Shown in pieces: positions 1 to 10,960 of a DNA stretch of 64,000 nt (the stretch's first letter is position 1; every line of letters begins with the position of its first letter). The notes below the pieces were generated by a model, which saw only the letters and a list, made by a program, of their open reading frames with translations, was not told the origin of the DNA and searched no databases. Position numbers and translations under genes: made by a program. Source of the stretch: Mucor racemosus (Eukaryota; Mucoromycota; Mucoromycetes; Mucorales; Mucoraceae); contig JAPEHQ010000013.1 of the NCBI GenBank assembly GCA_027405735.1, forward strand, positions 62,001-126,000, in the 5' to 3' direction.

Positions 1-235
1 CAAAACTGGAAGATTACTAAATATACATCCATTCAAGTCTGATGGTATCCAAGTTCTCCAAATCACTATAAATACCCTCATACTTTTCAATTATTTTAAC
101 TCTTCAGAAATCTTTCGTAATAAAAACTTTAGCTGATTATAATTGTATTTCTACTGCTTTTATTTTTTTATTTTTTTATTTTAGTAAATAACTTCGTCAT
201 TTACTGCAAATGTAAAACATTTGTTTGAATTTTAT
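1..235 (+). repeat. Dispersed repeat block D, end fragment
   Basis: This stretch closely matches 33339-33560 on the same strand and the reverse complement of about 62270-62410 (shared landmarks: the words AAAACTGGAAGATTACTAAATA and AATCTTTTGTAATAAAAACT in variant form). No coding potential is seen. It is the left edge of a repeat that continues outside the window. Confidence 0.7.
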
Positions 236-240
236 TTAAA

Positions 241-2450
241 TAGATGCAGAACTATAGATTATGTCCGTGTGCATAAAAATAGAATTGCCCATAAGCATTG
301 ACTGTATATCAGTATTATCCCTATTTGTGCATAATAAGAAATCTGACCATGAGCATAATGAGCTGACCGTATGGACACAAATTGGTTTGTACATGACCAT
401 CGTGTCGTTCTCAAAATTCCATTGCATATTTTACTGGAATAATGGGTTTTTAAATTACATTTGCTTTCATTAATATAGATTATAGACAATAATACAATTC
501 AATGAGTTGTTGATGTAGAGTAATACATGCAAGAGTTAATACATTTACGATTATTAACATTTGTAAATATGTTTATAGTTTTAATGTTTACAGCAACAAT
601 GGTTTCTGCTCGAGCATAAGCTTAAATAACACTTACTGCTTAAATTTATATGTAAGAAGCCTAATCTAAGATTATAAATGTTACTTTACCACTCATAGAA
701 TTTAAACAAATCAACTTTCTTTGACTTACTATTTTAGTTTACGGTTGTCAGCTGTAAAAAGATTTGCTTTCAAATATAGCTACGATCATAACTATGGTTA
801 TTAGGCAAGACATCAGATTATTCTTTTTTTGTGTTTTTATATCATTTGAAATTTTATCACTTTTCTGGAACATTTCGTGAGTCTGTAGTCAGCTCTAAAT
901 TTTTATTGAGTAGATATAAATGTTATTGACTTCGATTTGATCTGGTATTTAAGAAATACGTCCAACAATACAGTAGTAAATAATGATGTTTGATCTTAGA
1001 ATGCGCTTAAATAAAAATATCAGTCTCTAATATAGACTGCTACTGTACCTATTATATTAAAAACATTAGTCTCTTATGTTAGCATGCGTATTCAGATAAA
1101 AGAAAAGAATATCGGCTTGATAGTCAAATATGCCTTATCAAACAGTGAATATATCTTGAAATATGAAAACAAAAAAAAGAGAGAAACAACACACGTAGAA
1201 AAGGATTTTCAAGGCTTTACATTATTTAGTGCAATTAAAGCCCTGCTAAATTGCACATTTCAGCTAATGTAAAAGCAGTATTACAGCGCATTAACCATGA
1301 ATTAAACAAAATAAGCAGTATCTGTTATTATAGAAACATACATTTTCTAACAGAAAAACCGTCTGTCATATCATAGATTCGTTAAAAAATTGCAAACGCG
1401 AGCCCGCAGAGCGATGCCGTAATTGAGCATAGCACGATTGAACGGCTAAGTCTCTTATACTATGGTATACAGTATATCTAAGTTTTAAATAAAAAATGTA
1501 TTTTTTTTCAACTTTTTCTTATGTTTAACCATTTGCGGTCTGAAAATTCAGAATTTGTAGCGGACATTTTCGGGGCTCATTTTACCCTTACCAACACTCA
1601 TGATTTTGATCAAAAAATAGAAAAATCAATGTTTGATACCAAAATCAACGTTTAAATATACTACATTGTGAGAGAAAATTGTAGCTATAGCTAATACACA
1701 TTTTATAAAAGCTTAATATTAAATGTTAAGTAATGAAACTTTGTACTTTTGGCCCAAAAACAGATTTTTGGGTAAAGGATTTTCATGTAATATTTTGCAA
1801 TAAAAATATTTGTTATTTTTTATTGGGCAAATAGAGCTCTAAATGTTGTATATGTGTATATTTTTTGTTTTTATAATTGGTAGTATAATTAACTCTAGAT
1901 TTGCAAAACCAGAAAAAAAAATTAAAAAATGTCAAAATTGATGATCTGGACAAAAATAATTTTCTAAATTAATATTCCGTTTATAAGCTTTGTAAGTCTT
2001 AAAAATAAGATATTTTATAATACTTGAGAACTTTTTCAAGAATTTATGATGCTGTATCCACTTGATTCAAGCTTATTACTGTAAATATTTATACATGTTA
2101 ATATTGTGTGGTAGTTTATTTGATTATAATATAGTCTTACTTGATAATTATTAATGCGCTAGAGGTAATTTACATTAAGTTTTAGTTTTACCCCTCCAAC
2201 ATTATCATAAACATAAACATGGCCATTACTGGAACCTATTGCTGCCTTTTTACCCTCTTTGTCCCCAGCCGATTTATTCAATGCTTTACCACAACCAAAT
2301 TAAGTACTACCTACAAATGGTTCCCCGGTATTTGCATTCAAATTTCATAAATCAAATTGACTGGTTTCATCTACAGTAGTACTAAAAAACGTATCATCAG
2401 CCCGCCTTATGATAAATGTCAATCTAAAATTAGAAACATCCCATTCTCAT
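241..2450 (+). repeat. Dispersed element A, copy 1 (carries a dynein-exon relic)
   Basis: Long dispersed element with related copies at about 10960-11965 (+, right part only), about 31185-32300 (reverse) and 56240-61080 (+, interrupted by later insertions). The most conserved landmark is the segment around 1559-1640, which reappears at 11037, 31660-31735 (reverse) and 58100. No transposase or reverse transcriptase frame is visible, so the copies look non-autonomous. The short reading frames inside it are not conserved between copies, so I do not treat them as genes. Confidence 0.75.
2190..2400 (-). pseudogene. Dynein intermediate-chain exon relic, copy 1
   Basis: On the minus strand this is a degraded version of the WD40 exon better preserved at 11668-11949. 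The words corresponding to AIGSSNGHVYVYD and GEPFV are still readable around stops and small indels. It sits at the same place inside element A as the copies at 11668-11949 and 60825-61030, so it moved with the repeat. It is non-functional. Upstream of the GTIDG position the sequence differs from copy 2 but agrees with copy 3, so copies 1 and 3 are closer to each other. Confidence 0.6.
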
Positions 2451-3389
2451 TGTTATAAGCTATGAAAATTTTGATTTTTAATAATACAGCAATTAAATAA
2501 AAAACAAGATGATATTAATAGCACATGGTGAGTATTTAATATCTAAGTAAGCTTTGCTTTATACATTTACATTCGCCCATTCAATAAATGATATTGCATT
2601 TATTACCAGTTATATCGATCAACCAACTTCATCTTGATTTGATGCATTTGATAATTAATTGCATACTACATTACATTTGAGCTACCAGATATCACTAAAA
2701 AAAAAATTCGTACATGTCGACAAAGCATCACAATTTGAACCTTTTGCGTTAATATAGATCTGAGCTCTCTCTCACATTCATAGATCTCTGCATAAACCAT
2801 ATCTCCATCTGTTCAATTTAACTGGAATACGCTGAACGCCAACATCGTACTCGATAAAACGCCTTATTATTTTTATTACGAGTCAACGCAACTAATTTAA
2901 TGCTAATTTAGCTTCAGCAGTTGAATCAGATAAATTTAAGATTAGACGACCCCTTTTAATATTTTTGCATACCATGAGCTAATAATTGACCGTTATTATG
3001 TTATTATAGATAAGAAGCTATTCAAGGGTGGTGAGTTAACTCTAATGGGCAAACGAGTCGTCGATTAGCAGTATAAACCAAATATTAAAATCAAATATAT
3101 CAGTTTAATGAGCAAGAAATGATAAACCATGTAAATTAGCATAATTGAATTGTTTCAAGCGTTTTGAACTGAATACGCCTTCAATTTTGACCTATAAAAA
3201 TTGATTTATTAGTAACATTAATTAACAAGTAATGAGTATGGTGTACCTTTGATAGTTGGTAGTGATATACAAGACAACATCTTGTTTTCCTCTTCGTATT
3301 AGCTGTTGGCCACAAATAAATAGAAATAAATGCTTTTTAAAAACTAAATAGACTAACATGAGTTTATTCATTCATTTAAATCAAGTCAA
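2451..3389. other. Intergenic, no gene seen
   Basis: AT-rich sequence with stops in all frames. I recognise no gene, RNA or clear repeat boundary here. Confidence 0.5.
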
Positions 3390-3960
3390 TACTATACATA
3401 ATTTTATAATCACCAGTTTTTCTCCAGGTAGATATCGATTTTAAACCAAAAAAGCAATGATTATAACGTAGATGATGGAACAAAATGACTAAGTCTCGGA
3501 TACTTTTTTTGTTCGAGAAAAATATTACAACGCGCCCTAACATTAACAGTTAATAATTCATTTCCAAATAAACAATAGAAAAAGCATGTGCTTGTACCTG
3601 CCACTTGATTTCAGTTTATAAAAAATCTTGGTCTTTTTGTTGTAGTTTTAAACGTAAATAAAAGAGCTGAGGAAAGAGTAGGGAAGAAAAAAGATTTTGT
3701 GTGTTACAAACAGGAATTTACAAAGGCATAAATACTTTTAGTGTCACCAAAAAGGTTGTTGTCCTTGTTCCCATTTGGTCCCCGAAAGAAGAACATGGAC
3801 CGAACTCTTTCAAACCCAAAGTTCAAATTGATACATCTTGTCAATAAGGCAATTCTGTTGAATCAGAGTAACTCACATCTGCCTTAAACCATTCAGATTA
3901 TCTTTGTTATTAATTATATTATAATTGATATACTTTAATAAATTGACTAAGGAACTTTGA
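3390..3960 (+). repeat. Dispersed repeat H, copy 1
   Basis: Matches the reverse complement of about 30565-31185. Shared landmarks include the TAGATATCGATTTTAAACC region near 3427 and a segment ending near the words TTGACTAAGGAACTTTGATC (3944-3963). Open frames in the reverse copy (30862-31119) are not kept here, so it is treated as non-coding. Confidence 0.65.
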
Positions 3961-4705
3961 TCCCATTGCTCTGCTCATCTGGGCTGCCTGATCTGCACAA
4001 AGTTTTTTATTCTGCCCATCTGTGCAGATCATTATGCCCATGGGAATCATGGTTTGGCCGTAGTGTTTCTATAAATCAAAGTTTATTAAACTATGCATTT
4101 TTTTCGAACAATATCTATTCGAAATCTTGTGCATTTCAGTTTTGTTGTCGATTTTTTATGGCTGTAAAAAAATAGGTTTAAGATAGTTTTCAGATGGTTT
4201 TCGAATTTTTCGCGCAATACTGAGTCGATTTCCGCCAGATATAGAAGGACTGTGCTGAACTAGGTAGTATTTCTCCACATAATAAGTTAAAAGTCATTTC
4301 ATTTGAAACCATGCCATGCAATTCAAATAAGATATTATGAATATAAACCATAAATAACCAATTATATTCTAATGTATCAAAGATACCAAGGGTGATTTAT
4401 CGAGACTTTGTAAATTAAAATCAACGTAAAAAGTACCGTTTATTAGAATGAATTAGATATGGGTTTATATAGTTATTGGAATTGTGTGATAAGATCTAGT
4501 GGACAGGAATCCATTAGATGTGACAATAGATATTATTATTAATGTGTATGGATATAACATGTTATGTTTCAGTTGTAATGTTGCTATAAGTTATGTTTCA
4601 TTAGTAGTTCCTGGGTGACAGGAACCAGTTACTGGATAAATAAGATCTGCTAGATTTGTCGGAGATCTTCTATATATCGAATGTTGTAATTCTGATAGAT
4701 CAAAG

Positions 4706-5040
4706 GGTATTCATAATGTGTTGTATTATAAATAAAAAAAACCTAAAAATTTCATGCAAATCAAATAGAACAAGTAAGGGCTGCCCTGAACGCATGATTG
4801 ACAGCCGAGATTGTCAAAAACCAATTTAAGAGCCGCCCTTGATCAAGTAAATCAGGGACTTAACAACCCAACAATATATTCAAAATTACGGAATAACTAA
4901 AAGTCGACAGAACAACCGCCAGACAAATATCAATAACCAAATAATATAAATAGAGAAGTAAAAATAGCATTTTATTGTAGATTATCCATAATTAAATAAA
5001 GAAGGATTTAAACAGTGTCTCTTGTAAAGCTTTTTTTATT
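4706..5040 (+). mobile_element. LTR-like insertion in repeat F
   Basis: This segment interrupts repeat F: the matching place in the reverse copy near 55565-55590 is continuous. It resembles the reverse complement of 61325-61580 and the start of a fragment at 28893-29000. It has an LTR-like promoter/terminator order: a TATA-like ATAATATAAATAG near 4941 followed by an AATTAAATAAAG polyadenylation-like word near 4990. Exact ends and target duplication were not resolved. Confidence 0.45.
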
Positions 5041-5214
5041 AAATTTTACTCCTTTTTACTGCAAGAACCATTTACCTTCTCTCTAAATGGACCATTGATA
5101 TCTGTCTAAAAGTGAAAGATCCAATACCAGAATATATATACAAGTACACTATTCTAACGTTGACCAAAATCGACCTAAAATCGATTGTAAAAATTGAATA
5201 TATATATATATATA

Positions 5215-5697
5215 TAGTCATGATTCAATTTAGTGAACTCGTAAATAACGGATTTTCGATTTAATGGACAGTTTGAAATCACCCGTTTTTTTTTTCATAA
5301 TTTTACTGCCTAAATCCACTGAATCGATATAGTGGATAATGGACAATTTCGTTTCTACCAGTCCACTATATTAGTAAAATATAAAATACTATTGGATAAA
5401 ATTGTATTTAGCCGGTAATAGCTTGATCTGGTAGCCATGAAATTAGAAGAAATATGGAGAATAACCAAATCGCGTGCCTAATTTACCTCAGTTTTTTAAT
5501 AAATTTCTTATTATCCACTGTTTAATTCAGTTGCTCGAATATGAAAAGCCTTTATTATTAACAATATTATTTAATACTATAAACTAGTAACGCCTTTTTA
5601 TTCTCATTTTTTGATCCAATATTACGGAAAATGATTTATTCGATTTAGTGGACACTTTTCTCCCTCCCAACAATTCCACTAAATCGAATCATGACTG
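5215..5697. mobile_element. Tc1/mariner-type MITE, 483 bp
   Basis: Terminal inverted repeats are visible: the left end reads TAGTCATGATTCAATTTAGT and the reverse complement of the right end reads CAGTCATGATTCGATTTAGT. TA dinucleotides flank it at 5213-5214 and 5698-5699. The uninterrupted sequence exists in reverse around 55400-55420, which supports a clean insertion. There is no transposase frame. The interior repeats variants of the ATTTAGTGGAC end motif on both strands (for example near 5258, 5318, 5512 and 5640), as in MITEs with multiple subterminal transposase sites. Confidence 0.7.
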
Positions 5698-6960
5698 TAC
5701 TTAAATGACGTGTTAATTTCTTGTATCCACAAGATAGATCTAATTAAAAAAAGCTACTCTGCATTTTTTATTTCAGCAAAGAATATTGATTTTTCGTCGA
5801 GATAATCAAAATAATCGCTCATATTACAGCTTAGTTCTATGGTAACTGGGATTCAAAAACCATCTGACAAATCGACCAGAAAATGATCAAAAAAACAAAA
5901 TTGTTTAATGGGATAGTGGCTCATGAATTGCAAAATAAGTTGAACTAGAGTTTTAAATTCTGCATCCATCTAAACAAAATTCTGACAAATTTTTCATATA
6001 AAATTTTGCGTAAAATGCGATTGAAACTTTGGAGGTTTTTTGAAGATACACAACACTTTTTATAAACATATTTTAAAAATAAGTAATGAAAATAATGCGC
6101 AAAAAACCTATCGATCGATCGAGCTATTACTGAACCTTTATTTGCATTTCTCGTAGAGAAAATGTGATTTTTATAAAAAAAACTTCAAATTCAGAATTTT
6201 GGGATGAGGGTATACAGGGGAAAATCGAGGTTAGAAATGAAAGTGTCTCTTTGTACACATTTTTGAGGATATCTCCACGAAAAATCAATATTTTGAAAAA
6301 AACTAAATTAGGTTCGAGAAAGCTTAACAAGGTTAACTACATGAATGTAAAAAAACGGCTGCTCAATTTAACTAATATTTTGAAATCTATTACAAAAATC
6401 TTAAAAAAATGAAAAATATAAAAGTGTCAAGAATTTTTCATACCTACATATGTTATAGAGCACATCAAAACAAGTAAGTTTTATTATTAAAAAGTGTTGG
6501 TACAGCTTAAATTTTTGTAAAGATATGAAGCTTCAAAGATTTTAATTTTTAGCAGTGAAATACGCGTAAAAATCTGAAACATTAGCACTGAAAAATTAAT
6601 ATCAATTGCAGAAAATAGGATATTTCTGGATACTCATTTTTGGATTAAACTTGAACATCTCAGGTACATTAGCATATAATGTTTTCTTGGTGTTATTTAG
6701 TGAAAAAAAAAGTAGAGCAGGGATGAAAAGTGAGACCCAGTTTTCAAGGAAAAAGCAGTGAATTTTACGTGTTTTTGGGTCTTAGGAATAAGTAGAATAA
6801 TACGACCAATTTATATCTGTTTAGCAGTATCTAAGGCATATCCTAAAAAATGTTTGGTATGAGATTAGTTATAGAAAAGAGGGTATGCTCCAATTTTGAA
6901 GATTGAAAACTATAAAAATTCAATTTTTTGAAAATCCAAATTCATTCACATTGACACTGT

Positions 6961-7681
6961 ACAGCTCCCTGCAGCTATTTGAATATTTACAATCATCTTG
7001 AAGAAACACTTGAAATGTTGACAAGTTTCAAAGTAAAGTACTCATTAATACGAGATACTAAACATTGATTATAACTTTACATTATTTATTCTCATGTCAA
7101 TTTTAGAACATGATGATGGAAAGCTTATCTGCTGAGAAAGATATCACAATGCCTTTCATTCATCACAAGTACGTTCATTATCATTTATCCAAACCTACGA
7201 TTTCTTTTATGAACGACGATTGATTTGCTACTACACATGTCTGTTGAGCTACTTTAATATATCAATAAATAGTTTACAACTTTTCTATCTCATGATTGTC
7301 GTTTTTATTGATTATAAAAACAAAGGCAGATAGTATATACACTTAAAAATTAAGCATAAATGGTCCCTTGTTCCCAGTAGAAGTAATCTGTCTTTTGTAA
7401 TTGAATACTCCAAGAGACAAACAATTTGATATAATTACTATCAAAGCTTAGCTTGCGTTTTTAGCGTAACGTAGATTCAAAAATAATTCTCAATTCTCAT
7501 TCAATAATTGTTTATACACGCAAAAGCCTAAAATTCTCACACATGTCTATAAACAATTGACTTTAAAATCAAAAGTAATAATATATCTCAGGCTCACGCT
7601 TCTTTACAAAAATTCGTTCCCACCCAAAATCCTATTATACATCTTTTTTTCTCTTATACTTTATTCAAATCTATATATACC
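6961..7681. other. Intergenic; upstream region of the isochorismatase gene
   Basis: No reading frame or repeat recognised. The 60 bp before the ATG at 7682 is pyrimidine-rich with a short TATATATA run, typical for promoters in this window. Confidence 0.4.
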
Positions 7682-8545
7682 ATGTCAATCAAAAAGATTA
7701 CCAAGTTGGTTCCTCAAACTACGGCTTTGTTTGTTTGTGATGTTCAAGAGCGTTTTAAGGGTGCCATTTGGCAATTCCCTTCCGTCATCTCCGTTGCTGG
7801 TAAAATGGCAAGTTTTCACTCAAAGAAATAAAGCTTCGTGTAATTAACCATCGATTCTTTCAGCTCAAAGCCAGTAAGCTTTTGGACATACCTGTGGTCG
7901 TAACTGAACAATATCCTAAAGGTAATTTGTGTAAAACTCATAAACTTTTCAAGCTAATTTTTCTCACACATTCAAACGCATTATTTTTTTTTTTTTTCCA
8001 TTTAGCCTTTGGACACACTGTTGCCGAGTTGGATATTTCAGATGCAGCTGTATGCTGTGAAAAGACAAAATTCAGTATGTATATACCTGAAGTAATTGAT
8101 GTTTTAAAGAAAAACAACACCAAATCCATCCTTTTATTGGGTATTGAGGTATGAAAATAAGGTATATGAGTAATATAATTTCTTATAATTATTCTTTACA
8201 GAGCCATGTCTGTGTTCTTCAAACTGCTCTCGAATTCCTTGAGAATGATTATGACGTTCATGTCATTGCTGATGGTGTTTCATCTCAAAACTATCCCGAG
8301 ATTGATATTGCAATTGCCGTGAGTTTTGATGCAAAAGTTCAACTCGAATGAATTACTAACATTATTTTTAAAAGCGCATGAGATCTGCTGGGGCTGTTAT
8401 CACTACATCTGAATCTGTTCTTTTCCAATTAGTTCAAGATGCAAAGCATGAAAAATTCAAGGGGGTTAGTGCTATTGTGAAAGAATACTTGGAGGCTAGT
8501 AAAGTCAACAAGATTTTGCAAAGAGCATCTGGTGCAAATTTGTAA
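7682..8545 (+). CDS. Isochorismatase-family cysteine hydrolase (ISOC1/ISOC2-like)
   Basis: Five exons give a 204-residue protein: 7682-7807, 7864-7921, 8006-8148, 8202-8318 and 8375-8545. The family fold is recognised from [10 protein letters not shown] (catalytic Asp20), the TKFSM lysine region (Lys83) and the nucleophile motif SHVCVLQTA (Cys113), which spans the start of exon 4. Family members hydrolyse amide or ester substrates; the eukaryotic ISOC proteins are small cytosolic or mitochondrial enzymes of uncertain substrate. The length is normal. The first intron starts GCAAGT, not GT, which is needed to keep frame. The gene is convergent with the COA8-like gene, with only 22 bp between the stop codons. 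The family call is firm; the substrate is unknown. Confidence 0.9.
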
Positions 8546-8567
8546 TTCAAAATAAATATTTATTCTT

Positions 8568-9245
8568 TTATGATTCAAAACTTTTTTCCCAAAAGCCATT
8601 TCCCTTGTTGAATTGAGCGGCTACAGTGTCATTTTTTGATTTATTAAACGAGCGAATTGCAGCTCTAAATCCCGGGTATAATTGAGCTACATTCATCTTC
8701 CACCATGTACGATTGTACTCCATTTGACGATCATAAGCCTTATTTAAAAAATCTTTATAAAACACTGACATTGCTTCTGCTGTAACTTCTTCTCCTCTTG
8801 CTTTAACTAAACAAAAATTGTCAATACAGATTGCCATGTTTTTCATGAGATTCTCCAACTCACATTGATCTTCAAATTCTGCTTTCGCATTCATAAATAA
8901 AGTATTATTTTTTTGCCAGAAATCTTCATTGAATGCATCTACTCTTTGGCATGATTCTCTCCATTCTCTCTCTTCTGCTGTCTCATTAGATGGTATATAA
9001 TACTTTACGGGTCTAAGATTTGAAATTGGATCTGGCGTACCGATCATATCCGCTGCAACAGGTGTTGCTAAATTTTCTGTCCAATTTTGCTGTTTAACAG
9101 ATTTATCTATAAATGAATATGAGAATCTGACAAAAGAATCTGATATTTTACTCCTTAATGGACATACTTGAAACGGTAGTGGTAACCATTGTTCGTTTGT
9201 ATCCATGAAGACATGTTGATTTAATAGTTTGCTAATGAAATTCAT
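8568..9245 (-). CDS. COA8: COA8/APOPT1-like cytochrome c oxidase assembly factor
   Basis: This is an intronless 225-residue protein. The central segment contains the signature order IGTPDPISNLRPVKYYIP, then a helical stretch ending WQKNN, then the C-terminal FYKDFLNKAYDRQMEYNRTW. All of these match the COA8 (formerly APOPT1) family of mitochondrial matrix proteins that protect or promote cytochrome c oxidase assembly. The first ~60 residues are not conserved and could hold a targeting sequence, although the very N-terminus is not strongly basic. The start at 9245 is the only upstream ATG in frame. The gene sits tail-to-tail with the isochorismatase gene. Identification rests on recognised motifs, not an alignment. 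Confidence 0.85.
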   Translation of the reverse strand: MNFISKLLNQHVFMDTNEQWLPLPFQVCPLRSKISDSFVRFSYSFIDKSVKQQNWTENLATPVAADMIGTPDPISNLRPVKYYIPSNETAEEREWRESCQRVDAFNEDFWQKNNTLFMNAKAEFEDQCELENLMKNMAICIDNFCLVKARGEEVTAEAMSVFYKDFLNKAYDRQMEYNRTWWKMNVAQLYPGFRAAIRSFNKSKNDTVAAQFNKGNGFWEKSFES

Positions 9246-9716
9246 TTAAATTCCTTTTCAAATGATGAATTCCTTTCAGCTTTACTTACTCGTAAAATTA
9301 AGGCCATTCTTTTTTTTTTTTTGGTTATATATAAAGCTTAATGTAACAAGTAATTGTACGTTGTAGATTTCAAGGAAAGGATGACTAGAAAATAAATTAA
9401 CGATACAGCAGGGATACTTGCCTAGATTGATGGAAAAGTCACTTTTCGGTTAATGTCGGATGATGTATTTCGCCGGTAAGGTGCATTTCATTGTGCCTGA
9501 AATTTGAAAAACGAACTCAAATACTGTATATTCTAGATCATAACGAGCTGGTCGACATCACTAAGTGGTGTGCAGGTCGTGCTGCCGCAAACCTGCCTTA
9601 ATTATTAAAAACTTTTCATCGTACTGTACCAATAGTTAGAATATATATATAACTGTTATTTTCAAAGATATATCAACAGTAACTGCATATGCTGTCTCTT
9701 GCTTTTCCTAATCATC

Positions 9717-9754
<38 letters not shown>

Positions 9755-10440
9755 ATATAATAAAAGAATAATAAATTATTCCTACTAAAACCGCATCCAA
9801 CTTTTTTTATTGCAAAAAAATGGCAGTTTCTTTGAGAAGAACGATACATCAAGCAAGGGACAATATCATCTCAAATGCCTCATTTTACGTTTATACTTGG
9901 ATACAGAAAAATTTCAACTGACGCATTTTACAGTGCCCAATTTGCGCTTTTGGACAAACTATGATGTTCAGCATGCAAATCAAACAAGGTTACATTTCAT
10001 GCGTCTATCATCATGCTATTATTGAATCATAGAAGCATGATTCCAATATATCCATACAATATCCGTATGTTCATTCTAATTACATGAATAATCAGGCTAA
10101 CGTAAAACTCAAGTTTTCAGTGCCTTGTATATCAGCTTGACTTGGATTGCTCATTGTTTAAATTATTTGCTGCCAAAAGTATTATTCGGATGCCTTCTTT
10201 ATTTCATTGTTAATCCTTGAGAAGAATTGATGAGAAAAATCTCTGAAATTATTGTGTGGTGGACAATAAATATGTTGCTCACCTCATCTGTGTAATGCTT
10301 TATTCTAAAATGACACTTTGATAATGATGTCGTAGCAAAAACACTCCCATTGTCCTTAAAGTACATTAAGTAAACACCATAAAAACATACATTTCTCAAC
10401 TAGAGAAGCAGTAATCGAGAGTAACGGGATAGAGCTGCCA
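9246..10440. other. Intergenic with T30-class homopolymer and old repeat pieces
   Basis: A run of about 30 T lies near 9720-9749. About 9940-10140 resembles the reverse complement of 33640-33800 and 56150-56240 (the GGAATCATGCTTCTATGATT segment). No gene is supported; the short frame at 9810-10025 overlaps this repeat. Confidence 0.5.
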
Positions 10441-10960
10441 GTAATATAATACATTCATTAAAATTTTTTTGCAAAAGCGAGCCCACAGGACAACGCCTTC
10501 ATCAAGTGGAGCGAGATTATACGCCTATCATATATAAAATATTAATTATTCAAGAAAAAGCTCAAAAAAGAGCTCACAGGGCAATGTCTTTGCTGTAATC
10601 GAGCATAGCAAGACTAAACGACTATCTGTAATACTTAATCACAGTACACATTGCAAAAACGAGCGCAGCGAAATCAAAAGATTATAATATAAAGCATTTA
10701 TCATAAAACAAATTAAAGAAACGAGCATAGCGAGACAAAATAACCACTGTATAAAACACATCAATTAAAGTGCAAGAATATACAGTAGCCGCGCTATAAA
10801 AGCTGAACTTTTGGTGAGATTTTTCAGCCTTATATAGCGCGGCTACTGCAGCGACATCAAATGATTATATATATATATAATACTTCTATTATAAAAAGCT
10901 TTCAAAAAACAAGCGTAGCGAGATTGAACTGCTAACTCTTTTATATACTATGATATTTCC
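10440..10960 (+). repeat. Degenerate tandem array of CGAGC..AGCGAGA motif units
   Basis: Irregular repeats of a unit with the core AACGAGCATAGCGAGA followed by a variable A/T spacer. They are recognisable at about 10471, 10565-10620, 10650-10690, 10718-10742, 10849-10860 and 10905-10930. Single copies occur in element A at 1395-1450, in the reverse copy at 31820-31880, at 57940-57990, and again at 12121-12180. Unit spacing is about 60-100 bp and divergence is high. Confidence 0.55.
10783..10848. repeat. 66-bp palindromic mini-element
   Basis: CAGTAGCCGCGCTATA at 10783-10798 is matched exactly by its reverse complement at 10833-10848. The pairing continues imperfectly through the AGCTGAA/TTCAGC words into a short loop. 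A TA dinucleotide lies on the left (10781-10782) but not on the right. It lies inside the 10440-10960 array and is much richer in G+C than its surroundings. It may be a tiny MITE remnant or a hairpin-forming site. Confidence 0.65.

Larger units (their letters stand above)
4148..6960 (+). repeat. Dispersed repeat F, composite copy 1
   Basis: Matches the reverse complement of about 54160-55985 along its length. Partial copies lie at 33860-34870 (+) and 26232-27740 (reverse). This copy has two insertions absent from the 54160-55985 copy: an LTR-like segment at about 4706-5040 and a TA-flanked MITE at 5215-5697. Short minus- and plus-strand frames around 6127-6412, 34142-34486 and 54629-54988 come from the same repeat and carry scattered stops. 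I see no recognisable domain. Confidence 0.75.

Noticed and set aside
6127..6412. Overlapping frames of 67-82 residues on both strands
   Set aside because: They belong to repeat F. Frames are lost or shifted in the copies at 34142-34486 and 54629-54988, and composition is typical of translated AT-rich repeat DNA.
9530..9600. Possible tRNA in ACGAGCTGGTCGACATC...
   Set aside because: Local pairings do not form a cloverleaf and no GGTTCRANYCC-type T-loop is present.
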